Below are positions 42,665 to 50,807 of a stretch of 64,000 nucleotides of DNA, in pieces. The DNA is from Solobacterium sp. (GTDB lineage Bacteria > Bacillota_I > Bacilli_A > Erysipelotrichales > Erysipelotrichaceae). Position numbers and translations under genes: made by a program. The stretch's first letter is position 1. Each line of letters starts with the position of its first letter. The notes beneath the pieces were generated by a model. It did not search any database, had not been told where the DNA came from, and saw only the letters and a program-made list of their open reading frames with translations. Location of the stretch: the NCBI GenBank assembly GCA_024698805.1, contig JAILQT010000145.1, positions 1 through 64,000 of the forward strand, written 5' to 3'.

Positions 42665-44792
42665 ATGCAAGTTCCTCCTCGCTCAGCTGGGAATAAGCGA
42701 TCTCCTGGTATACCGGGCAGTTCTTCATGAGTTCCGCATGTGTGCCGATGCCGGCTGTCCTGCCGTTGTCGAGAACGATGATCTTATCCGCATTGCGGAT
42801 CGTGCTGATGCGCTGGGCAACGATGATCAGCGTGGATCTCGTCTCTTCGATCATTGCGGCGAGCGCGCTGGGCAGGGATGCGTCCGTCTTGTAGTCAAGG
42901 GCGCTGAACGTATCGTCGAAGATATAGATATCCGAATGCTTCGTCAGGGCCCTGGCAATGGAAAGACGCTGCTTCTGTCCGCCGGAGAAGTTCGTCCCGC
43001 CTTCTGCGACGGGCGAACGGATGCCGTCTTCCATGCGGTCTACGAATTCCGCGGACTGCGAGACCTCCAGTGCACGCCGTATCATCGCACCGGATGCGTC
43101 TTCATCCGCATAGCGCAGGTTGGATTCGATCGTACCCGAGAACAGTATGCCTTTCTGCGGGATATAGCCGATCCTTTCACGCAGTTCTTTCTGTGTGACA
43201 TCGCGGATATCGACATCGCCGAATCGCACGGTGCCTTCATGGACATCGAAGAAACGCGGGATCAGGTTGACAAGCGTGGATTTGCCGGAACCGGTCGAAC
43301 CGATGATGGCAACGGTCTCGCCCGGGTCGGCAGTGAAGCAGATATCCTCCAGGACGTTCTGTTCCGCTTTCGGATAACGGAAAGACACATGATCGAATAC
43401 AAGGGAGTGGTTCCCTGCAGGCAGGTGTATCGGGTCCTCCGGATCCCTGATCTTCGGCTTTGTCTCGAGGACTTCGAAGATCCTGTTCGCGGAGACCGCG
43501 GATCTCGGGATCATGATGAAAATGACCGCAACGAACATGAAGGACATCAGCACATGCGTCGCATACTGCAGGAATGCCATCATGTCGCCGATCTGCATGG
43601 CGCCGGAGTCGATCTGGTTGGCACCGATCCAGATGATCGATACAGAGACGAAGCTCATCAGAAACGTCATCAGCGGCGAAGCGACGGACATGACCCTGTT
43701 CAGGAAGATGTTCAGCTTCGTCATAGCGGAATTGACATTGTCGAAGCGCTGTTCTTCGTGCTCCTGGTTGTTGAAGGCGCGGATGACCAGCATGCCGGAA
43801 AGCTGTTCCCTGGTGACAAGGTTGAGGCTGTCGACCATTTTCTGTGCCTGTTTGAATTTCGGCATCGTAAACGTCAGGATGACGATCATGACCGCGATCA
43901 TGAATGCGACAGCCCAGCCGAGGATCGAGGCAAGGCTTCTGTAGCGCAGTACCTTGACCAGGGAGGTAAGTCCCATAAACGGGGCAAACAGGACGATACG
44001 CAGCAGCATCGTGATGACCATCTGCACCTGCTGGATATCGTTGGTAGTCCTTGTGATCAGCGAAGCCGTAGAGAACTTTGAGAATTCCTCACTGGAGAAG
44101 GATTCGACCGTACGGAAAACATCCGCGCGCATATTGCGGCATGCGCCGGTAGCGGTACGGCTCGCGAGGAACGCGGAAGCAGCCGCGCATAAAGAACCCA
44201 TGAGGGCGATGCCGAGCATGAGGAGGCCCTCATGCAGGATGTATGCAGTCTGTTTCTTTTCCATGTCGATGCCGATGGACGTGTATTCCCCCTTCAGCAT
44301 CATGATCTGTGCAGCCCGCAGGTTGTCTGCGGTATAGCCTGCTGTCTGTTCTTCCATTTTTGCCATGACGGCGGCAGCTGCTTCCGGCTGTGCTTCGATC
44401 ATGGCGTACAGGGCCTCGGGATCGATGCCGATCTGCGAAGCGACCTCTTCGCTCTTCAGCATCGAAACGATCAGGAACGGCTTTTCCGTGACGGAAGCCA
44501 GTTCCGCGGAAGGGGAGCTGATGCGGTCGTATACCGCACCGTTCTTTGTATAGTTTTCTTCCAGTACGGCAGCGTCTGCCGCATCCATGAACAGTTTCAT
44601 ATGTTCATATGTCGATTCGGACAGATGCTCGGGCACAGGGTCGGTGATGCCGCTGTACTGGATACCGTATGTAACGATCGCAGACATGTAATCCGGCAGG
44701 GCGAGTTCAAACTGCACCTGCGCGAATACAAGCAGGATGATCGCTGCGACTGCGAACTTAAACGGTCTCAGATATCGTAAAGCCTTAAGCAT
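42657..44792 (-). CDS. Heterodimeric ABC exporter subunit with degenerate ATPase site and outer-loop insertion
   Basis: A 711-aa half-transporter. The extra length lies between helix 1 (13-32) and helix 2 (about 175-195): some 140 mostly helical, acidic residues outside the membrane (TYEHMKLFMDAADAAVLEEN and onward). ATPase motifs: Walker A GSTGSGKST, signature NFSGGQKQR, and Walker B IYIFDDTFSALD, in which the catalytic Glu is Asp, as in one subunit of asymmetric exporters. The H-loop His is replaced (LIIVAQRISTIRNAD has Gln). Both changes point to the non-catalytic site. ATG 44792 with GGAGG upstream; first gene of the operon. Confidence 0.92.
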   Translation of the reverse strand: MLKALRYLRPFKFAVAAIILLVFAQVQFELALPDYMSAIVTYGIQYSGITDPVPEHLSESTYEHMKLFMDAADAAVLEENYTKNGAVYDRISSPSAELASVTEKPFLIVSMLKSEEVASQIGIDPEALYAMIEAQPEAAAAVMAKMEEQTAGYTADNLRAAQIMMLKGEYTSIGIDMEKKQTAYILHEGLLMLGIALMGSLCAAASAFLASRTATGACRNMRADVFRTVESFSSEEFSKFSTASLITRTTNDIQQVQMVITMLLRIVLFAPFMGLTSLVKVLRYRSLASILGWAVAFMIAVMIVILTFTMPKFKQAQKMVDSLNLVTREQLSGMLVIRAFNNQEHEEQRFDNVNSAMTKLNIFLNRVMSVASPLMTFLMSFVSVSIIWIGANQIDSGAMQIGDMMAFLQYATHVLMSFMFVAVIFIMIPRSAVSANRIFEVLETKPKIRDPEDPIHLPAGNHSLVFDHVSFRYPKAEQNVLEDICFTADPGETVAIIGSTGSGKSTLVNLIPRFFDVHEGTVRFGDVDIRDVTQKELRERIGYIPQKGILFSGTIESNLRYADEDASGAMIRRALEVSQSAEFVDRMEDGIRSPVAEGGTNFSGGQKQRLSIARALTKHSDIYIFDDTFSALDYKTDASLPSALAAMIEETRSTLIIVAQRISTIRNADKIIVLDNGRTAGIGTHAELMKNCPVYQEIAYSQLSEEELAYE

Positions 44793-44802
44793 AGGAACCT
44801 CC

Positions 44803-44825
44803 TACGCATGTAAGCGTAACATTAC
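44803..44825. promoter_or_regulatory. Inverted repeats just upstream of the exporter start, possible operator
   Basis: TACGC-ATGTAA-GCGTA (44803-44818) abuts the ribosome site and runs into GTAACATTAC (44816-44825). Such overlapping repeats are typical of MarR/TetR-type operators, but no such regulator gene is adjacent. Confidence 0.35.
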
Positions 44826-44942
44826 GGAAACAAAGTTGAAAGAAACATGCAGGTGAAATATAAGTGAAAATAATTTGCATTGAAAAAAAAGGTGTTAACA
44901 GGCAAAATTAAACTGTCGCATTAACGATGTGGAGCGAAGAAA

Positions 44943-45974
44943 ATGAAAAAGAATATTACATTTGTCACAAAGGCCGGGATCGCTGCGCTTGCGCTTTCGC
45001 TGGCAGCCTGCAGGGGGAAGATGCCGTTCATACCGGAGGCTAAAAAAACCGGGACGAATTCGACGTATGCGTACCTGCTGGATACAACAGACCTGAAAAA
45101 GCCTGAACTTGATCTGGAGAATGCGGGAGGCGCCCTTAAAAAAGTACTGGATAAAGGCGTACTGACAGTCGTTACGTCACCGGACCTCCCCCCGTACGAG
45201 TGGGTCGATGAAGAAGGAAAAGTCCGGGGAACGGAAATGATGCTCGCAAAATATATCGCTGACTGCCTGGAGGTCGACCTTGAGGTCAGCCAGACAGCTT
45301 TCACCGGTACATTCGCAGCGCTCGATGCAGGCGAGGCGGACTGTGCTTTCGCAGGTTACGGATGGACGAAAGACAGGGAGGCGACGTATGAGCTGACCTC
45401 CGGTTTCAGCGGGGAAGGCAATGACGCCGTGATGTACTGCACGGTCGTCGCTGCGGCGGAGAAAGCCGATCAGTATACAGCCATTGAAAACCTGTCAGAC
45501 GCACGTGCGGCAGTACAGGAAGGTACGCTGCAGGATATGTTCTGCGGGGAACAGAAGAATGTATTCGGTGAGGTGATCCGCACCGGGACGCTGGACGAAG
45601 CGATACAGGGACTTGAATCCGGCGATTACGATGTGGTCGTGCTGGACGGTACGACAGCTGAGAACTATGGCAAGAAATCCGACGGGAAGATCGTCCTGAC
45701 AGGCATCCGGCTGGATATCTCGTCTTACGAGGATAAAGCCGGTACGGTGGGCCTCTGTACGAAGGGTGAGACATCCCTGCTCGAAGTGCTCAATGCATGC
45801 ATAAAGACGGCAGCGGAGAACGGCTATTACAGCAGCTGGTACGAACAGGAAAAGAACAGGGCTGTATGGAAGACCGAATTCCCGGAACCGACTGAGGAAA
45901 CAGAAGGAACAGAAGGCTCCGAAGAAGGGGAAGGATCCCAGGAAACTGAAAACTCCGGGGATACGGAAGGCTGA
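44943..45974 (+). CDS. Amino-acid-type solute-binding lipoprotein (SBP_bac_3), orphan
   Basis: A 343-aa lipoprotein: signal with the lipobox SLAAC (Cys23). The binding domain (about 70-300) has the family 3 pattern VLTVVTSPDLPPYEWVDEEG, then RGTEMMLAKYIADCL, GEADCAFAGYGWTKDRE and a late GLCTKGETSLLEVLNACI. An acidic Glu/Gly/Thr tail (EETEGTEGSEEGEGSQETEN) ends it. No permease or ATPase gene lies nearby, so it may use a distant transporter or act as a sensor. It precedes a carboxypeptidase by 29 bases, which suggests capture of peptide-derived amino acids. GGAG before ATG 44943. Confidence 0.85.
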   Translation: MKKNITFVTKAGIAALALSLAACRGKMPFIPEAKKTGTNSTYAYLLDTTDLKKPELDLENAGGALKKVLDKGVLTVVTSPDLPPYEWVDEEGKVRGTEMMLAKYIADCLEVDLEVSQTAFTGTFAALDAGEADCAFAGYGWTKDREATYELTSGFSGEGNDAVMYCTVVAAAEKADQYTAIENLSDARAAVQEGTLQDMFCGEQKNVFGEVIRTGTLDEAIQGLESGDYDVVVLDGTTAENYGKKSDGKIVLTGIRLDISSYEDKAGTVGLCTKGETSLLEVLNACIKTAAENGYYSSWYEQEKNRAVWKTEFPEPTEETEGTEGSEEGEGSQETENSGDTEG

Positions 45975-46003
45975 TCCGTGAAAGAAGTGAAGGATGACCA
46001 ACT

Positions 46004-47689
46004 ATGATGAAAACTGCATTCCGATATGACCACTATTACAAGTATGACGAGATCTGTCAGGTCCTTGCGTACTTCGCTGAAAAATATCCTTCACTCTGCA
46101 CAGTTGAAACGAACTGCGTAACGGAAGAAGGCAGGAACCAGTTCGCCGTAACACTTACGAATCAGGAAACAGGCGATGCCCTGTCCAAGCCGGGCTGGTA
46201 TCTTGACGGCAACATCCACGCCGGGGAAGTCACTGCAAGCATGACGGCGATGTATACGATCGACTGGCTGCTGACGAATTATGAATCGGATGACAAAGCG
46301 AAATACCTGCTGGATAACATGGCCATCTACGTGATCCCGCGCGTCACGCCGGACGGGGCAGAGACGTATCTGACCACGCCGTATTCGCTTCGTTCCGTTG
46401 ACCGTGATTACCTGCCGGAAAAGGGCGGCATCCGGGAAGAGGATCTGGACGGCGACGGCGTGATCCGCATGATGCGCATCCCGACCGGATACGGCGCATG
46501 GAAAAAGGATCCGGAGGACCCGGATTCCATGAAGCCGAGGGAACCTTCCGATATCGAAGGGGAATTCTATGATATCTATCCGGAAGGCTGTCTTGAAGAG
46601 ACTGATGACATCAATCTGAAGATGAAGAAAGCTTCCTGGGGCCTGGATTTCAACCGGAACTTCCCGCTGGGATGGTTCCCGGAATCCAGACAGCCGGGTG
46701 CCGGGAAATACCCGTTAAGCAATCCCGAGACGAAGGCAGTAGCTGACTTTGTACTGGGTCACCCGAATATCGGCGGGGCTGCAGCCGGACATACGAGCGG
46801 CGGGATCATCCTGTATCCGCCCGGCACCAGGCCCGCAAAGAGCGCTTCGTACAATGATATCAAAGCGTTCAAAGAGATCGCACAGATGGGGAAGCAGGAA
46901 CTCGGCTATACGCCGATGAATATCTTTGATTCTTTTATGAGCGACCAGGACAACTACAGCAGCGGCGCGCTGGACGACTGGTTCTACCAGTCCCAGGGAA
47001 TACCTGCCTATACGATGGAATTCTGGGATCTGAACACAAAGGCAGGCGTACCGTTCGAATGGGGCGCTGCGATGAAGGAAGATACGCCGGCAAAGAAGCT
47101 CGAGCGCTTCAACGCCTGCATGAAGTGGGTCAGGGAAAACGCCCCGCAGTATTATTCGCCGTGGACGGAATATGACCATCCTGCTTTCGGTAAGGTAGAG
47201 CTTGGCGGCTTCAATTACAAATTCACGCAGCAGAACCCGCCGGAAAACATGCTGGTGACGGAATGCGAGAACGACTGCCGGTTCAATATCCGCTTTGCGC
47301 TTGCAATGCCGATGCTGGAGATCGCATCCCTGACAAGGGAAAAGATCACGGACGGTATCTGGAAGATCACAGCCGTAACGGGCAATACCGGCTACCTGCC
47401 GACGAACCTGACGGACGAAGCGGTAAATCTGAAAGTGAACAGGCCTGTATGCGTCACGATCAGCGCCGATGATATCGTCACCGGACACAAAACAGAGACG
47501 ATCGGAGACCTGGCCGGCTGGAGCCGGACAGACACAGGCACGAACTTCTACGGGAATATCAGCACATACGAAAACGCGAAAGCGAAGAAAAAGACCATCT
47601 GGATCATCCGGGCGGAAGAAGGAACGGTCATTACCGTAACTGCGAAACAGGAAAAAGCGGGAACAGCCTCCGCTTCCGTAAGGCTGTGA
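46004..47689 (+). CDS. M14 family zinc carboxypeptidase
   Basis: A 561-aa metallopeptidase without signal peptide, hence cytoplasmic or non-classically exported. Zinc ligands: His72 and Glu75 in GNIHAGEV, and the third His in AAAGHTSGGI (about 261). Substrate-site residues: RVTPDGAE, LDFNRNFPLGW (the Asn-Arg pair) and the catalytic Glu in YTMEFWDLN. A ~120-residue C-terminal beta domain (ITDGIWKITAVTGNTGYLP...) follows. Start at ATG 46004 or 46007. It sits between an orphan binding protein and an SGNH protein, all tightly spaced. Peptidoglycan peptides or dietary peptides are possible substrates. Confidence 0.88.
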   Translation: MMKTAFRYDHYYKYDEICQVLAYFAEKYPSLCTVETNCVTEEGRNQFAVTLTNQETGDALSKPGWYLDGNIHAGEVTASMTAMYTIDWLLTNYESDDKAKYLLDNMAIYVIPRVTPDGAETYLTTPYSLRSVDRDYLPEKGGIREEDLDGDGVIRMMRIPTGYGAWKKDPEDPDSMKPREPSDIEGEFYDIYPEGCLEETDDINLKMKKASWGLDFNRNFPLGWFPESRQPGAGKYPLSNPETKAVADFVLGHPNIGGAAAGHTSGGIILYPPGTRPAKSASYNDIKAFKEIAQMGKQELGYTPMNIFDSFMSDQDNYSSGALDDWFYQSQGIPAYTMEFWDLNTKAGVPFEWGAAMKEDTPAKKLERFNACMKWVRENAPQYYSPWTEYDHPAFGKVELGGFNYKFTQQNPPENMLVTECENDCRFNIRFALAMPMLEIASLTREKITDGIWKITAVTGNTGYLPTNLTDEAVNLKVNRPVCVTISADDIVTGHKTETIGDLAGWSRTDTGTNFYGNISTYENAKAKKKTIWIIRAEEGTVITVTAKQEKAGTASASVRL

Positions 47690-47694
47690 TATCT

Positions 47695-48399
47695 ATGAAA
47701 ACATTGTTTCTCGGCAACAGCCATACCTATATGAATGACATGCCGTATCTGTTCCGGACCCTGTATCACGATTCGTTCGGCACCGGGAATGAAGCGGTGA
47801 TGCTGGCATATTCCGGCAGGAGCCTGGAATGGCACATGAAGGAATACATGTCCCTGCGCTACCAGCTGCTGTACGGCCGTTTCGATCACTGCATCATCCA
47901 GCAGGCAGCCCATCCCTTTCCAGAGGAAGGGACGACGATGGAGAACGGGAAGAAGATCATCGAACTGTGCCGTAAGTGCGGTACGGAGCCGGTCCTGTTT
48001 ATGACATGGGCGGAAAAGAGATCCCCTGAAAACCAGCAGAAGATGATCGAAGTGTTTGAAAAACTCGCTGCAGAGACCGGTGTGAAACTTGCGCCGGTCG
48101 GCCTGGTCTGGCAGAAGGTACAGCAGGAATATCCTGAGATCGAACTCTATTTTGAAGACGGGGAGCACGCATCCCCTTACGGGGACCTGCTCATCGCGAT
48201 GACGCTCTGCCGGACGCTCCATCCTGCAGATGAGATCGTTCTGCCGGACAGGATCATTGATTATCAGGTGGTATGGGATGAATACCCTTCCGCATCCCTG
48301 GATGACACAAGGTTTATCCCTTGTGATCATGAAACTGCCGCATGTATTCGCAATGCGGTCGAAGAGATCACAGGCACATATCGATATCTGAAACAGTAA
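47695..48399 (+). CDS. SGNH-type hydrolase-like protein, cytoplasmic
   Basis: A 234-aa protein. It opens MKTLFLGNSHTYMNDMP, where GNSH provides the Ser of an SGNH/GDSL block I, and near the C-terminus has EDGEHASPYGD, the Asp-x-x-His block V. Middle blocks are less clear. No signal peptide. It starts five bases after the carboxypeptidase stop; a GTG at 47686 overlapping that stop is a less likely start because its ribosome site would be too close. It may remove acyl or acetyl groups from a substrate handled by the neighbouring peptidase. Confidence 0.72.
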   Translation: MKTLFLGNSHTYMNDMPYLFRTLYHDSFGTGNEAVMLAYSGRSLEWHMKEYMSLRYQLLYGRFDHCIIQQAAHPFPEEGTTMENGKKIIELCRKCGTEPVLFMTWAEKRSPENQQKMIEVFEKLAAETGVKLAPVGLVWQKVQQEYPEIELYFEDGEHASPYGDLLIAMTLCRTLHPADEIVLPDRIIDYQVVWDEYPSASLDDTRFIPCDHETAACIRNAVEEITGTYRYLKQ

Positions 48400-48446
48400 G
48401 CGGGGGCAGGATCCTTGAATATCATGGCCTGCACCGCTTTTTTTCT
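48399..48446 (+). terminator. Rho-independent terminator
   Basis: AGCGGGGGCAGG pairs with CCTGCACCGCT (one mismatch and a bulge), followed by seven T. It ends the binding-protein/peptidase/SGNH operon. Confidence 0.75.
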
Positions 48447-48465
48447 TTTTGAAGAGGTCAATCTT

Positions 48466-48494
48466 TTGCGCAAATGCCGGATAACCAATATGAT
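48466..48494 (+). promoter_or_regulatory. Promoter of the MocR-like gene
   Basis: TTGCGC (48466-48471), 17 bases, TATGAT (48489-48494). The expected start point is about 9 bases before ATG 48510, and no ribosome site is visible, so the mRNA may be nearly leaderless. Confidence 0.6.
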
Positions 48495-48509
48495 AATTAA
48501 GAAAAGACC

Positions 48510-49574
48510 ATGAGATATACATTTGACGACACAAGACCTGTCTATATGCAGATCTATGAATATATGCGCGGCGATATCATCCGGGGGACATACCGTTATG
48601 ATGAAAAGATCCCGTCCAAGCGTACGCTTGCACAGGAGCTCCATGTATCCCTGATCACCGTCGAGCATGCGTATGACTTTCTGGCAGAGGAAGGATATAT
48701 CATATCCAGACAGAGGAAAGGATACTATGTCTGTTACCGCAGCGAAGACCTTTTCCCCGTGGCAGAGGGGGATCCGGACGATGAGGGGACTGCGTTTGAA
48801 ACGGATGAAGACCTGTTTCCGGCTTCCGTCTTCAAAAAAGCAGTGCGCGAGGTCCTGCATAAATATGATGAAAAGCTTCTGAGTGCGTCGGAACCGTGCG
48901 GCTGTTTTGAACTGCGGCAGGCTGTATCCCTGTATCTTGCGCGCAGCAGGGGGATCTATGCGGATCCTTCCCAGGTATTCATCGGCGCCGGCGCGGAATA
49001 TCTCTATTCGATGATCATACTGCTGCTGGGCAGGCACCGTATCTACGGCATCGAGGATCCTTCCTATGAGAGGATCCGGCAGATGTACCGGGAGAACGGC
49101 GTCAGGATCGACAGGCTGAAGATGACGGAAAACGGCATACGCAGCGACGAACTGGCAAGGACGCCGGCGTCGGTACTCCACGTTACGCCGTACCGGAGTT
49201 TTCCTTCCCTGTATTCCGCGGATATCGATAAACGGAATGAATATCTGGAGTGGGCATACAGCAGGAACGCATATATCATCGAGGATGATTATGAAAGTGA
49301 ATTCGCGACAGCCGAAAAACCGGCAGATACACTGTTTGCGATGTCACATGGCAATGTCATCTATATGAATACATTTACGAAAACGATCAGTCCCGCATTA
49401 AGAACGGGATATATGATCCTGCCGGAGAAGGAATGTGAAAGATTCCGCAGTATACTTTCCGAAAGATCCTGCACAGTGCCGGTGCTGGTCCAGCTGACGC
49501 TTGCCTACCTGATCAATGACGGCAGCTTTGAACGCCATATCAACAGGGTAAGAAGGAAGAGAAGGGAAAAATAA
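48510..49574 (+). CDS. MocR/PdxR-type regulator (GntR HTH + aminotransferase fold), short C-terminus
   Basis: A 354-aa protein. A GntR winged helix at 5-75 (PVYMQIYEYMRGDIIRG, KIPSKRTLAQELHVS, EEGYIISRQRKGYYV), then a fold-type I aminotransferase domain: CGCFELRQAVSLYLARSRGI, VFIGAGAEYLYSMI, IIEDDYESEF and NTFTKTISPALRTGYM with the PLP lysine. It ends at HINRVRRKRREK. Typical MocR proteins continue some 80-100 residues past this arginine-rich helix, so the C-terminal small subdomain is missing. No leftover of it is visible downstream, where a new lipoprotein gene starts after 24 bases. It may be a natural truncation or an old deletion. PLP binding is still plausible. Confidence 0.8.
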   Translation: MRYTFDDTRPVYMQIYEYMRGDIIRGTYRYDEKIPSKRTLAQELHVSLITVEHAYDFLAEEGYIISRQRKGYYVCYRSEDLFPVAEGDPDDEGTAFETDEDLFPASVFKKAVREVLHKYDEKLLSASEPCGCFELRQAVSLYLARSRGIYADPSQVFIGAGAEYLYSMIILLLGRHRIYGIEDPSYERIRQMYRENGVRIDRLKMTENGIRSDELARTPASVLHVTPYRSFPSLYSADIDKRNEYLEWAYSRNAYIIEDDYESEFATAEKPADTLFAMSHGNVIYMNTFTKTISPALRTGYMILPEKECERFRSILSERSCTVPVLVQLTLAYLINDGSFERHINRVRRKRREK

Positions 49575-49598
49575 ACAGATCATCAGAAAGGACAGGTC

Positions 49599-50396
49599 AT
49601 GTACTTAAGGAACACCGCTTCTGCAATTTTGATCTTTGCGGTCCTGACTGCCGGCTGCACCGGGACAGTACAGCAGGAATCTTTACAGGAAAAGACTGCC
49701 GGGCCGGAACAGACGGCTGGATCCGGACAGACAGGATATACAGCCGTTACGGAGTATCCGTATTATTACCATACATTGCCGGAAGATGCCGGATACACAT
49801 CCGGCAGGATCGTGATCGGCGACAGCCGGTGCTGCCAGCTTGGTGTATATGCGGAAGAAACAGGCAGGGCTGATTTTGCGGTATTTGCCGTATGGGGCGG
49901 ACACTATTCCGAAGGGGCGATGCCGGCGATCATGACAGATGAACTGGTGTCTGAAGCGGAGGAATGTTTTCAGGCGCAGATCAGGGCGTGCGGGGAATGC
50001 GCATTATATTTATTTGCCACGATCAATGACTGTGATTTCAGCGGAAATGACAATGAAACCGCCGTTGCGGCAGCTGCGGGTGCTGCTGAAACATTCGCAT
50101 CAATGCGTTTTGAATATGAAGGCAGGGAATACCATCCTGATGTTTTTGTGATCGGCTTTGACGGTGTCAGGCACAGTGCTTCCGCAAGTGAGATCGACCG
50201 CATTGTTGAAGAATATAATGAGCAGCTCCGCATAGCGGTAAAAAACAGCGAACTGCTTAAGGAAAATGCATCGCAGTATACGACTGTACCTGAGATCACA
50301 GATAACAGAACAGAGTTCATAGAAGACGGTCTTCACTACAGTGACAGTACATTGAAAATGATCGCTGATCACATAGCGGACAGCGGGAACAGGTAA
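49599..50396 (+). CDS. SGNH-fold lipoprotein
   Basis: A 265-aa lipoprotein: signal ending FAVLTAGC (Cys20) and a Thr/Gln/Gly-rich linker to about 55. Block I is IVIGDSRCCQLG (GDS with an Arg where many have Leu). An ATINDCD stretch in the middle fits the Gly/Asn block, and FIEDGLHYSDSTLKM at the end provides Asp-x-x-His. It should be an esterase acting outside the membrane, perhaps on acetylated wall or polysaccharide. AAAGGACAG precedes ATG 49599. It probably shares the promoter of the MocR-like gene 24 bases upstream. Confidence 0.78.
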   Translation: MYLRNTASAILIFAVLTAGCTGTVQQESLQEKTAGPEQTAGSGQTGYTAVTEYPYYYHTLPEDAGYTSGRIVIGDSRCCQLGVYAEETGRADFAVFAVWGGHYSEGAMPAIMTDELVSEAEECFQAQIRACGECALYLFATINDCDFSGNDNETAVAAAAGAAETFASMRFEYEGREYHPDVFVIGFDGVRHSASASEIDRIVEEYNEQLRIAVKNSELLKENASQYTTVPEITDNRTEFIEDGLHYSDSTLKMIADHIADSGNR

Positions 50397-50483
50397 ACTT
50401 ACCCCGGGAGAAAAATAAAATATGGGTGAAGACCATGGGGGCAGTTCTGCAGGAATGTTCAGAAACGCCTCTGGCAGAACGAA

Positions 50484-50514
50484 TAAGACGGTATATGTGT
50501 ATCCGTCTTTTTTA
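50484..50514 (+). terminator. Rho-independent terminator after the SGNH lipoprotein
   Basis: AAGACGGATA-type arms (AAGACGG and CCGTCTT) close a loop TATATGTGTAT and are followed by T residues. Confidence 0.65.
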
Positions 50515-50630
50515 TTCTGTTCCGGAATATGCATCCGAAACAGTTTTACCGGAAGGAGCGGCTGCTAAAACCAGATAACTTATCATTTCTGCCTGCAAAC
50601 AGAATCCTTGAAAATGGATAATTCTGCTGC

Positions 50631-50659
50631 TTGACAGTTTCCGCTGTTCAAAAGATACT
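50631..50659 (+). promoter_or_regulatory. Promoter for the MATE-ATPase fusion gene
   Basis: TTGACA (50631-50636, perfect), 17 bases, GATACT (50654-50659). It leaves a leader of about 140 bases before the start at 50808. Confidence 0.5.
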
Positions 50660-50807
50660 GAATCCGGGTATTACATAGATTTGAATTCCTGCTCAGGCTG
50701 CTGTACAGGAATGTAAGACCTTCAATTCCGGGATCGATTGAATATGGATCTTCCCTGTCATTTATACAGTCCGGAATCAGGGATCAAACAAAAAAAAGAA
50801 TCCGTTT

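Larger units (their letters stand above)
50397..50807. other. 411-base intergenic region
   Basis: It contains a terminator hairpin at 50484-50514 and a promoter at 50631-50659. The rest shows no convincing gene, repeat or RNA structure. Confidence 0.6.

Noticed and set aside
40880-42730. A long open frame on the strand opposite the ABC exporter gene (over 600 codons)
   Set aside because: It mirrors a strongly supported ABC gene, its product is low complexity (Asp/His/Arg-rich) with no domain, and it has no ribosome site. Similar mirror frames lie opposite argS (60731-62407), the other ABC subunit and oppD.
50397-50807. Short open frames in the gap before the MATE-ATPase fusion
   Set aside because: They lack ribosome sites, show no recognisable composition and overlap the promoter and terminator elements.
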